From NCBI GenBank assembly GCA_937928015.1, contig CALFXA010000181.1, positions 1-23,207 of the forward strand: 23,207 nucleotides of DNA. The letters are read 5' to 3'. A program made the translations under genes and the position numbers. This document shows positions 7,516 to 14,908 of this stretch, piece by piece. The DNA comes from an uncultured Anaerolineales bacterium. GTDB lineage: Bacteria; Chloroflexota; Anaerolineae; Anaerolineales; Villigracilaceae. The notes beneath the pieces were generated by a model. That model was not told the DNA's origin, made no database searches, and saw only the letters and a program-made list of their open reading frames with translations. Position 1 is the first letter of the stretch; every line of letters starts with the position of its first letter.

Positions 7516-9003
7516 ATGACCATGAACCTTTCCCGCCGCGACTTCCTCAAACTGACTGGCCTGATCGCCACCAGCACGGCCCTGGCCTCCTGCGCACCCG
7601 CGGACCGACTGCTGGCTCCGCTGACGAACGTCGCCTGGCCTACCCTGACCCCCGCGGATTTCCTGGCCCTGAACCGTCTTACGTTCGGGCCGAACGCCGA
7701 GGAGCGCGCCCGCTTTGCGCAGATCGGGCTGGCGAATTGGATCGAGGAACAGCTTGCGTCCGAGTCCATCGATGATGGTGGCTGTGAGTTCCGCCTGCGC
7801 AACCTAGGCACGTTTGGCATGTCTGCCTCGGACCTGTTCGACGTCAGCGACCAGATCTTCGATAACGTGGACAGGCTCAAGGTCCCGAAGGAATTGCGGC
7901 AGGCGGCGCTTCTGCGACAGGTCTACAGCCGCCGACAGTTATTCGAAGTCATGGCCGAGTTCTGGTCCGACCACTTCAACATCAGCACCGAGAAGGGCGA
8001 CTGCTACTATCTCAAGACCGTCGATGACCGCGAGGTCATCCGTAAGCATGCGCTCGGCTCGTTCCATGACCTGGTGTGGGCTTCGGCGCATTCACCCGCC
8101 ATGTTGGTCTACCTCGACAATCAGTCCAACCAAAAGGGCGCGCCCAACGAGAACTACGCACGCGAGTTGATGGAACTGCACACGCTGGGCGTCGAGGCGG
8201 GCTACACCCAACAGGATGTGATGGACCTGGCGCGCTGCCTGACGGGTTGGACCGTGAAGGAACATTTCTGGCGCGGACAATTCACCTTCGATGCGAAAGT
8301 CCACGACACGGGCACGAAGCACGTGCTCGGCGTGGAGATTCACGAGGCGGGGCAGGCCGAAGCCGAGCGCGTGATCGAGCGATTGACAGAACATCCCGCC
8401 GCCGCGCGTTTCATCTCGACCAAACTGGCCCGCCGCTTCCTGGCTGACGAGCCGCCCGCCGAGATCGTCGACAAGGCCGCTCGGACTTTCGAGCGGACGC
8501 ATGGAGACATCCGCGCCGTGCTGCGCGTGATTCTGCTCGACGGCTTGCCCCTGGCCCAGCCCAAATACAAACGCCCCAACCACTTCATCGCGTCTGCGCT
8601 GCGCGCGCTCAACGCCGAAACCGATGGCGATGACGCGGCACAGGATTACCTCCTGCGTATGGGACAAATCCCCTTCCTATGGCCCACCCCCGATGGCTAT
8701 CCTGACCAGGCCCAGGCCTGGCAGGGCAATCTCATGCCACGCTGGCAGTTCGCCTTTGCCTTAGCGCGCAACGAGATCAAAGGGACTGAGATCGATCTGC
8801 CCAGGCTGATGGAAACCGTCAACGCAAAGACACTGGAAGAATCTACTGACCAAATCGCATCGCTGTTGCTTGGTTCACCGCTTGAGCCCACTTCACGCGA
8901 TGAACTGCTGATCGTTCTCCGCTCTGCGGGAGCTGACGAGACCGAAAGCCTCAACATCTTTACCGCTGGAATACTGTCCTCGCCTGCGTTTCAATGGAAA
9001 TAG
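7516..9003 (+). CDS. DUF1800 family protein, Tat-exported, probable lipoprotein
   Basis: A 495-residue protein. The N-terminus has a twin-arginine signal (LSRRDFLKLTG) followed by a hydrophobic stretch and a lipobox-like LASC (C26 from this start), so it is probably exported folded by Tat and lipidated. The body matches DUF1800: FLALNRLTFGPNAEE, a FWSDHFNI motif, NENYARELMELHTLGV and LARCLTGWTV. Members of this family are typically encoded beside DUF1501 genes, as here (next gene 61 nt downstream); the molecular role of the pair is not established. A second ATG at 7522 gives MNLSRRDF and is equally plausible. Neither has a Shine-Dalgarno because a hairpin repeat ends right before them. Confidence 0.9.
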   Translation: MTMNLSRRDFLKLTGLIATSTALASCAPADRLLAPLTNVAWPTLTPADFLALNRLTFGPNAEERARFAQIGLANWIEEQLASESIDDGGCEFRLRNLGTFGMSASDLFDVSDQIFDNVDRLKVPKELRQAALLRQVYSRRQLFEVMAEFWSDHFNISTEKGDCYYLKTVDDREVIRKHALGSFHDLVWASAHSPAMLVYLDNQSNQKGAPNENYARELMELHTLGVEAGYTQQDVMDLARCLTGWTVKEHFWRGQFTFDAKVHDTGTKHVLGVEIHEAGQAEAERVIERLTEHPAAARFISTKLARRFLADEPPAEIVDKAARTFERTHGDIRAVLRVILLDGLPLAQPKYKRPNHFIASALRALNAETDGDDAAQDYLLRMGQIPFLWPTPDGYPDQAQAWQGNLMPRWQFAFALARNEIKGTEIDLPRLMETVNAKTLEESTDQIASLLLGSPLEPTSRDELLIVLRSAGADETESLNIFTAGILSSPAFQWK

Positions 9004-9044
9004 CATCACGCTTCGACTTCGCTACGCTCCGCTCAGCGCGATGC
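9003..9044. repeat. REP-like hairpin, CTTCGACT...CTCAGCG family, copy 2
   Basis: Stem GCATC-a-CGCT (9003-9012) pairs with AGCG-c-GATGC (9035-9044). The loop contains CTTCGACTTCGCTACGCTCC. It is the same family as the element at 6891-6918, with an extra inserted copy of the CGCTACGCTC-type motif. It overlaps the last base of the DUF1800 stop codon and fills most of the DUF1800-DUF1501 gap. Confidence 0.65.
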
Positions 9045-9064
9045 ATTAATCTGTGGATACCTTT

Positions 9065-10282
9065 ATGACTTTACAAACTCTCCCCTTACTGAACGACTAC
9101 ACCCTGCATGCCCCGTGGATGCCACGCCTGGCTTTCGCACCCAAGAATTCCGCCCCGCGCGGCGACACGTTGGTGGTCATCTTCCTGCGCGGCGCCGCGG
9201 ACGTGCTCAACATCGTCGTGCCGCACGGTGAGGACGCCTACTACGGCCTGCGCCCCACACTCGGTATCCCGCGCCCCGATGATTCCAAATCCAAACTGCG
9301 CACGCTCGACCTGGACGGTTTCTTCGGTTTTCATCCCGCCCTGCAAAATCTGCTGGATGCTTGGAACGAAAAACAGCTTGCCATCATCCATGCCTGCGGC
9401 GCGCCCGACGAGTCGCGCAGTCACTTCAAGGCGATGGAGTTGATGGAGCGCGGCGTGGACGACGCCAAAGGTCCCGCCTCGGGTTGGATCGGCCGCCACT
9501 TGGCCACGCTCGACACAGGCAATACATCCCCGCTGCGGGCGGTGGGTGTGGGCGAACTGCCGCAGCGCAGCCTGAGCGGCACCGTGCCCGTTTCGGCCCT
9601 GCGCTCCATCGCGGACTTCCACCTCAATGGCGACGCGCGTGCCGTGGACCAGATGCGCTCCGCTTTGGATACACTTTACGCAGGCGGCGCCTCCTTCTCC
9701 GCGCTGGGGCAGGAAACCCTCGGCATTCTCGACATTTTGCAAAAACTCGACCCGACAGCGGACTCCGACTCCCGATTCCCCGCCTCCGCCTTTGGGTTGG
9801 CCCTCCAACAAGTGGCCATGCTCATCAAAGCGGACGTGGGCCTCGAAGTGGCCGCCATCGACCTGGGCGGCTGGGATATGCACTTCGCCCAAGGCTCGAC
9901 CGAAGGCCAGATGGCCAACCTCATCCGCGACCTGGGCGACGGGCTGGCCGCCTTCCACGCGGCGATGCGTGACCACCTGCATAAGTTAACCGTGGTGACC
10001 ATGTCCGAGTTTGGGCGACGCGCCTCAGAGAACGGCAGCCTCGGCACGGACCACGGTCACGGCAGCATGATGATGGTGCTGGGCGAAAACGTCCTTGGCG
10101 GGCGGGTGTACGGTCAATGGCCCGGGCTGGAACCCGCTCAACTGGTGGGACCAGGTGATCTAGCGGTCACCACCGATTATCGGGATGTGCTGTCAGAGGT
10201 GCTGGTCAAACGGCTGAACAATCCCGCGCTGGCCGACATCTTCCCCAATTACCGGGCGCGGATGCTGAATATCTTAAAGTAG
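9065..10282 (+). CDS. DUF1501 family protein lacking a signal peptide
   Basis: A 405-residue protein of the DUF1501 family, which shares the alkaline phosphatase/sulfatase fold. Visible hallmarks are DTLVVIFLRGAADVLNIVVP near the N-terminus, CGAPDESRSHF, DLGGWDMH, SEFGRRASENG and GTDHGHG. Family members usually carry a Tat signal; this one begins MTLQTLPLLNDYTLHAPWMP, with no twin arginine and no long hydrophobic stretch. An in-frame stop at 9047-9049 excludes a longer start, leaving GTG 9053 or ATG 9065. It follows the DUF1800 gene and is probably co-transcribed with it. It may be exported together with its Tat-bearing partner or act inside the cell; both are inference. Confidence 0.9.
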   Translation: MTLQTLPLLNDYTLHAPWMPRLAFAPKNSAPRGDTLVVIFLRGAADVLNIVVPHGEDAYYGLRPTLGIPRPDDSKSKLRTLDLDGFFGFHPALQNLLDAWNEKQLAIIHACGAPDESRSHFKAMELMERGVDDAKGPASGWIGRHLATLDTGNTSPLRAVGVGELPQRSLSGTVPVSALRSIADFHLNGDARAVDQMRSALDTLYAGGASFSALGQETLGILDILQKLDPTADSDSRFPASAFGLALQQVAMLIKADVGLEVAAIDLGGWDMHFAQGSTEGQMANLIRDLGDGLAAFHAAMRDHLHKLTVVTMSEFGRRASENGSLGTDHGHGSMMMVLGENVLGGRVYGQWPGLEPAQLVGPGDLAVTTDYRDVLSEVLVKRLNNPALADIFPNYRARMLNILK

Positions 10283-10308
10283 GGGCGGGGTACCCCGCCC
10301 TTTTGTTT
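10283..10308 (+). terminator. Rho-independent terminator after DUF1501
   Basis: A perfect palindrome GGGCGGGG-TA-CCCCGCCC (10283-10300) followed by TTTTGTTT. It begins at the first base after the TAG stop, and the convergent gene ends at 10311, so it probably serves the plus-strand unit. Confidence 0.85.
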
Positions 10309-10310
10309 AC

Positions 10311-11384
10311 TTAGTTTGGGGCGGCAAACACCACCACATAATATCCGTAATTATTGAAGAACGCATACCCCACACCGATCTCCGTGAACTTGGTGGAGAC
10401 CAGGTTGGCGTTGTGATTCGGGTCGGTCTGATCGGTGGCCCACCATGAGACGGCTCCCTGGCCCGTGAGGGGCGGATAGCTGCCATAGACGTTTTCTGAA
10501 ACGGACGAGGCGGTATATCCCGAAACCGCCACGCGCGAGGTGGGCGTGGATCCGTCCGAGCCCTTGTGCGTGAACAGGTTATGACAGGCCATGTCCGCGC
10601 TATGGGCTTGGGCGGCTTCGGTTAGCCGTGCGTTGACCGTGTAGGCGGGCAATCCGTTCTGAGTGCGATAGGCGTTGATGGCTGCCACCACCGCGTCGAC
10701 GTTGGTCTGGCTGACAGTGTAGGCACAGGTGGCGGAGGCATATCCCGACCCTGAACCTCCCCCGCTGCCTGGCGTGGATGTCGCGCCGCCCGGTGTAGAT
10801 GTCACACTACTCGGTGTGGACGTGGCGCCGCCACCCGAACTGGCGGTGGATCCGCCCACACTGACGATGACCCACAGGGTGGAGGCCTGGTCGATGGGGA
10901 TGGCTTTGCCCGACGGGTCGTGGATTTCGAAGTCGGCACGGTAGGAGGCGGCAGCATTCGGAGCGGACATCTCCACCGAGATGTCGAGCGCATTCCCGGG
11001 CTTGGTCTGCCCGTCGAGCGGACTCGAGTCAGGCGCGCTCATCTGTTCGCCGCTCTTAAAGACCAGCGTGTAGGACGGGGTCCATGTGCAGGTGCCCGTG
11101 TTGCGGATTCGCCAGGTCTTGGTGAAAGCCTCGCCCTTGTCGACCGTCATGTTATCAGGCACGGTGACGTCGGCAACGAAAGCCGCGCTGTCAGTGCAGG
11201 TCCCTGCACTGGACGGCGCGGCGGTATTCGTCGGGGCGGATGGAGCTTTGGTGGAGGTGGCTTGCGTGGCAGGCGCGGAAGTCTTCGGTGCGGGAACCTG
11301 GGCTGTGGTGGTCGGCATCGGGGTCCCACTGCATGCGGAGAACATCCAGGCGAACAGAACAAACACGAATAAAGTTTTTCTCAT
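10311..11384 (-). CDS. Lipoprotein with NBR1-like Ig domain and CAP (SCP) domain
   Basis: A 357-residue surface protein. The signal peptide ends in the lipobox FSAC (C18). It is followed by a Thr/Ala/Pro/Ser linker (20-60), an NBR1-like Ig-fold domain (about 62-175, with FTKTWRIRNTGTCTW), a second Ser/Thr/Gly/Pro linker (178-215) and a C-terminal CAP domain (about 225-356). The CAP residues are present: H273 (FTHKG), E297 (SVSENVYGS) and H324 (DPNHNANL). Bacterial CAP proteins are secreted and their targets are mostly unknown; the Ig domain may bind the cell surface or glycans. AAGGAG lies 5 nt before the ATG. The gene has its own promoter, which overlaps the end of the upstream paralogue (11441-12496). 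Confidence 0.92.
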   Translation of the reverse strand: MRKTLFVFVLFAWMFSACSGTPMPTTTAQVPAPKTSAPATQATSTKAPSAPTNTAAPSSAGTCTDSAAFVADVTVPDNMTVDKGEAFTKTWRIRNTGTCTWTPSYTLVFKSGEQMSAPDSSPLDGQTKPGNALDISVEMSAPNAAASYRADFEIHDPSGKAIPIDQASTLWVIVSVGGSTASSGGGATSTPSSVTSTPGGATSTPGSGGGSGSGYASATCAYTVSQTNVDAVVAAINAYRTQNGLPAYTVNARLTEAAQAHSADMACHNLFTHKGSDGSTPTSRVAVSGYTASSVSENVYGSYPPLTGQGAVSWWATDQTDPNHNANLVSTKFTEIGVGYAFFNNYGYYVVVFAAPN

Positions 11385-11411
11385 CTCTGCTCCTTACTGT
11401 TAAGCAAAACC

Positions 11412-11440
11412 AGTATACAGCAGAAACAAGAGGGATTCAA
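11412..11440 (-). promoter_or_regulatory. Sigma-70-like promoter for the first Ig/CAP lipoprotein
   Basis: On the minus strand TTGAAT (11440-11435) and TATACT (11417-11412) are spaced by exactly 17 nt, 28 nt before the ATG at 11384. This is the best -35/-10 pair found in the window. The -35 directly abuts the stop codon of the upstream paralogue. Confidence 0.7.
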
Positions 11441-12496
11441 TCACGGACTGGCCAGGTCCACGGTGATGTAACCGCCGTAGTCGCTGTTCGCCGAGTAGGC
11501 GTAACCGATGCCGATCTCCGTGGCCTTCGGGTCGAGCATGGCATTACGGTGCAGGGCATCGTCATTCCATTGCGCGAGGGCGTCCTGTGGCGTGCCGATG
11601 GCAATGATCTCGACATAATAAGACGGGGAATATCCAGCCGCCGCAATGCGTTGACCGATGGTCGAGCCGTTCGAGCCGCTGTGACTGAGGAAGTTGCTAC
11701 ACGCCATGTCCACACTGTGACCCTGAGCCGCCGCGCCGAGTTGCGGATTCAGCGACAGCGCAGGGACGCCCGCCTTGGTCCGCTCGGCGTTAATGAGCGA
11801 TAAAAGCTCATTGATGTAAGCCGCGTTCTCGCTATACTGACAGCCGCCCGAACTGGTGGTGCCGGTGCTCGTCGCGCTGACGGGGGTGGAGCCGCCCGTG
11901 GCAGGCGTGGACCCGCTGATGGGAGTCGAGCCGATGCCGCCCGCTCCCACCTTGATCTTGACCCAGAAGGTCTTCTCCAGGCCGATCAACACGACCTTGC
12001 CCTTCTCATCGCGCAGTTCGAAATTCCCCGTATAGTCTCCGTCCTGGCTCGGCGCGACCAAGTCCACCGAGACGTTCACTTCCTTGCCCGACAGGGTCTG
12101 CGGCACGGGCGCGGAATCGGGTGCGCCCATGCGGTCGCCGCTGGCGAAGGCCAGCGTGTACCCCGTCCACGGACAGGTGCCGGTGTTCTTGAACTTCCAG
12201 GTTTTGACGAAGGATGCGCCCGCCTCGACCTTGGTCCCATCCGGGATGGTGACGTCTTCGAGCAATACGGCCACCACCTTGCAGTTGGGCGGGGCCGTGA
12301 CGGCCAGCGTCGGCGTAGACGTGGTGGGCAGGTCCGTGGCGGTCGGCGAGGGCAGTGAGACCAGCGAGCGCGTCGGCGGCAGCGTGGACGTGACGAAGTA
12401 GGGCGTCTCCTCGGCGGGCTGGTTGGAAGACACCTTGATGCACGAGGTCAGAACGATCACGAAGGTCAGGAAGAGGGGAAGAAGTTTTTTAATCAT
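11441..12496 (-). CDS. Lipoprotein with NBR1-like Ig domain and CAP domain, second copy
   Basis: A 351-residue paralogue of the protein at 10311-11384 with the same order: lipobox LTSC (C19), Pro/Ser/Thr linker, NBR1-like Ig domain (about 72-185, FVKTWKFKNTGTCPWTGY), Ser/Thr/Gly linker (186-218) and CAP domain (about 222-351). The CAP residues H272 (LSHSG), E296 and H316 (LHRNAM) remain. However, the usual ENVYG-like block is replaced by YVEIIAIG, so this copy may have diverged in function. The Shine-Dalgarno is weak (GGAG about 10 nt upstream). No promoter was found in the 99-nt gap to the methylase-like gene, which is largely occupied by a repeat. Confidence 0.9.
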   Translation of the reverse strand: MIKKLLPLFLTFVIVLTSCIKVSSNQPAEETPYFVTSTLPPTRSLVSLPSPTATDLPTTSTPTLAVTAPPNCKVVAVLLEDVTIPDGTKVEAGASFVKTWKFKNTGTCPWTGYTLAFASGDRMGAPDSAPVPQTLSGKEVNVSVDLVAPSQDGDYTGNFELRDEKGKVVLIGLEKTFWVKIKVGAGGIGSTPISGSTPATGGSTPVSATSTGTTSSGGCQYSENAAYINELLSLINAERTKAGVPALSLNPQLGAAAQGHSVDMACSNFLSHSGSNGSTIGQRIAAAGYSPSYYVEIIAIGTPQDALAQWNDDALHRNAMLDPKATEIGIGYAYSANSDYGGYITVDLASP

Positions 12497-12506
12497 AAGT
12501 ATGTGA

Positions 12507-12563
12507 CTCCGCCCTGAGCGGAGCCGAGGTGGTTGAGTAGTCGTGCAGCGACGTATCGAAACC
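12507..12563. repeat. REP-like double hairpin (GCTCAGGG / GGTTTCGATACG type)
   Basis: The first hairpin is CTCCGC-CCTGA-GCGGAG (12507-12523). The second lies within GGTTGAGTAGTCG...CGACGTATCGAAACC (12531-12563), with GTCG-TGCAG-CGAC at its tip. Sequences of this kind are scattered between genes in many bacterial genomes. It fills the gap between the methylase-like gene and the second CAP gene; nothing else was seen there. Confidence 0.6.
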
Positions 12564-12595
12564 CGCGGCGCAGTCGAAGGGCAGGCATTGGATTT

Positions 12596-14806
12596 TTAGA
12601 ACATCATCAACTGGCCTTCCGCCTGCTTGACCGGGTCGCCAGCCAGTTGTTCCTCGAAGGTCTGGGACGTCAGCACGGGAATCTCAGCCAGGGCGCGCAG
12701 CAGCCTGAATTTTAGCATCCGCCAGCCGCGCATGTGTTCCGCCAGGGCGGGATTGCGCTTGAGCTTATAGGCCACCAGGGCGGCCCGTCCGCCGGGCAGC
12801 ACCAGCACACATTTTTCGGCGGGATGTGTGTTGACCGTCAGCACGCGGCTGACCAGCGCCGAGGCGCTCAGGTACAGGGCATATTCCACGACACCCGAGC
12901 GCTCCCATAAGAACGCCGAATCATCCCTGCGGGTTCCACAGCCGAGGCGCGCGCCCACGATCTCGATCAGCCCCGCCAGTTGTTTCAGCTCTTCGCGCCG
13001 CGCGGCGGGATGGTCCTCGCTGCGCAGGGTCCACAGGCCACGCTCACGGTCGGCGTAGGAATATAACACGTTATACAGCATGGCCTTCGATGGCGTGTTC
13101 AAGCCGCGGAACTGCGCGTACAACTCGTTCTCGATCTCCAGGTACAGACAGGGCGAATTCTTCACCAAAAAGTTGACGGTTGCCATCTCCACGCGGTCGG
13201 TTAGAGACTCGACCGCGCCATCGGCTTCGCGCAGGCCCCATAGACCCGTGTCCACGCTCTCGCCCCCGCTGAAGTGGGCAAAGCGCGCGTCCCCCGTCAG
13301 CGCGGATTCGACCAGCAGGTTGGTCTGACGCAACGCATCGTCGAGGTCTTCGTCGGCGCCTTTGAGCGCGTGTGTCTCGGCCAGCACGGCCAGAGCGGCG
13401 GCGTGCAGATGCAGGTAGGGTGCGGGTCCGCCGCGTTCGCTGAGATACGACTCCATTGCGCGGCGGACAGGCTCGAGGTCCCGAGTAAAGGACGGGCGGA
13501 CGGCGTCGCTGTGGGTCCAAGTCGTCTGCAGCGGGTCGTGCTGCGTGCGCAAGGCGATGCCGCTCAGGTCAAAGCCCGAAGTCTCGGCGGCGGTCAGGGC
13601 TGAGGCCACGAAGAACGGCTCGGGCTCGGACATCAACGCCAGCATAGGCTTGCCCGCGGGCAGCAGGTCGGCCAGGTGACGGAAGGTAGCGCTCAGGGCG
13701 GTGGCGTTCCAGGCCCAATCGTAACGGCGGCGGCGCAGCCCGACCTTGAATGGCTCGGCGGCCTCACGCCCCCACAGCCAGCCCGCCCACAGCGCGGACA
13801 GGGTCCAGAAGGCCTGGTTCGGGCGCGGAACGGCCGCCACGACCGCCTCGATGGGAATCTCCTTGCGGACCTGCTCGGACAGGTCCTTGAGCCGCCCCTC
13901 GAACAGACAGATGCCGCCACTCTCGGGAAGTTTCCGCGGCCAGGCCTCACACGGGACCTTTGAACCTGTTTCCGCCCATTGGCCGATTGCCAACTCCAGC
14001 GCGGACCACAGGTTGTGTTCGCGGAACTGGTTCGAAACCGTCAACTGTTTCGGGCGCGGGCGCTCGTCCGACCAGAGCGAGTTGCCCGCGTCGCAGGCGG
14101 CCAGCACCAGCGCGAGGATCAAACGCATACGCTCGGGTGGAACGGGCAGGCGGTCGAGGCTGTTGATGAGCGTGGCCAGTGCGTACAGGGCGCGCGGCAG
14201 ATAGGCCTGCAAGGCCTCCTCGGCGTATTCTCGGTCCGGGTCGCCGACGGGGGCCACGCGCTCCAGCACACGCGCGCGATGCAGCCCCGCCGAGCGCGTC
14301 ACCTCACGGGCACGTTCGGCGTCGGCGGGCGTGATGAGGCGCTCGCCCTGGTCCTCGCAATGCGGACAGGTGTAGACGCGCGCATACGGCGCGTCTTCGC
14401 CCTTGCGCCACAAGAATGCCTCCGCCTGGACAGTCTTGCCGCATTTTTCACAGGCGGTCAGATACAGGGATTGCAGATGCGTTTCGAGGCGTTCGTCCCC
14501 CTTGCGGGCAGCGGCCAGGTCCGCCAACGCCGCTTTGAGTTCGGCCTCCGTCGGCGCGGAGGCGACCATCTCCACCAGAAAGCGCGTGACGGGATTGTTG
14601 GCCGCCACCAGCACACGATAGCCCGCGCGCGCCGCTTCGAGCACCAGGCGCGGCGAGAACCCGAACGGGTCCAGCAGCCAACTCCCCGTCGGGACGCGGT
14701 TCGCCAGCCAGGCGGAGACCGTTCCTTCCTCCAAAACAGGCAAGAAGCGGGACAACAGGCCCGGGTTAATCGGCTGTGTACCAGGGATGTACAACTGAGG
14801 TTCCAT
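12596..14806 (-). CDS. DNA-methylase-like protein with degenerate catalytic motifs
   Basis: A 736-residue protein laid out like the large adenine-specific DNA methylases of the DUF1156 kind. The SAM-binding motif is present but altered (DPFGFSP, 46-52), followed by EAARAGYRVLVAANNPVTRFL, where an acidic residue and DLNP would be expected. Two CxxC pairs (C119/C122 and C147/C150) suggest a zinc ribbon. Where a DPPY/NPPY catalytic motif is expected, the sequence reads AAVPRPNQAFWTLSALWAGW (PRPN at 327-330). It therefore probably does not methylate DNA and may bind DNA or SAM. The start at 14806 fits a minus-strand TATACT 11 nt upstream; an ATG at 14845 lies upstream of that box and is unlikely. 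No Shine-Dalgarno is seen. The similarity is judged by eye. Confidence 0.75.
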   Translation of the reverse strand: MEPQLYIPGTQPINPGLLSRFLPVLEEGTVSAWLANRVPTGSWLLDPFGFSPRLVLEAARAGYRVLVAANNPVTRFLVEMVASAPTEAELKAALADLAAARKGDERLETHLQSLYLTACEKCGKTVQAEAFLWRKGEDAPYARVYTCPHCEDQGERLITPADAERAREVTRSAGLHRARVLERVAPVGDPDREYAEEALQAYLPRALYALATLINSLDRLPVPPERMRLILALVLAACDAGNSLWSDERPRPKQLTVSNQFREHNLWSALELAIGQWAETGSKVPCEAWPRKLPESGGICLFEGRLKDLSEQVRKEIPIEAVVAAVPRPNQAFWTLSALWAGWLWGREAAEPFKVGLRRRRYDWAWNATALSATFRHLADLLPAGKPMLALMSEPEPFFVASALTAAETSGFDLSGIALRTQHDPLQTTWTHSDAVRPSFTRDLEPVRRAMESYLSERGGPAPYLHLHAAALAVLAETHALKGADEDLDDALRQTNLLVESALTGDARFAHFSGGESVDTGLWGLREADGAVESLTDRVEMATVNFLVKNSPCLYLEIENELYAQFRGLNTPSKAMLYNVLYSYADRERGLWTLRSEDHPAARREELKQLAGLIEIVGARLGCGTRRDDSAFLWERSGVVEYALYLSASALVSRVLTVNTHPAEKCVLVLPGGRAALVAYKLKRNPALAEHMRGWRMLKFRLLRALAEIPVLTSQTFEEQLAGDPVKQAEGQLMMF

Positions 14807-14817
14807 TAGATACCAAG

Positions 14818-14845
14818 AGTATACTTTCCCCCAAGCAAAAAGCAA
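14818..14845 (-). promoter_or_regulatory. Putative promoter of the methylase-like gene (leaderless type)
   Basis: On the minus strand TTGCTT (14845-14840), 16 nt, TATACT (14823-14818), then 11 nt to the ATG at 14806. The transcript would start at or within a few bases of the start codon, consistent with the absence of a Shine-Dalgarno. Confidence 0.45.
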
Positions 14846-14908
14846 GCGGCGGAGAGTACCAAGAAAACCTTGACGCCCTTCGCCGTTTTACGGTTCAAAT
14901 AGAAAACT

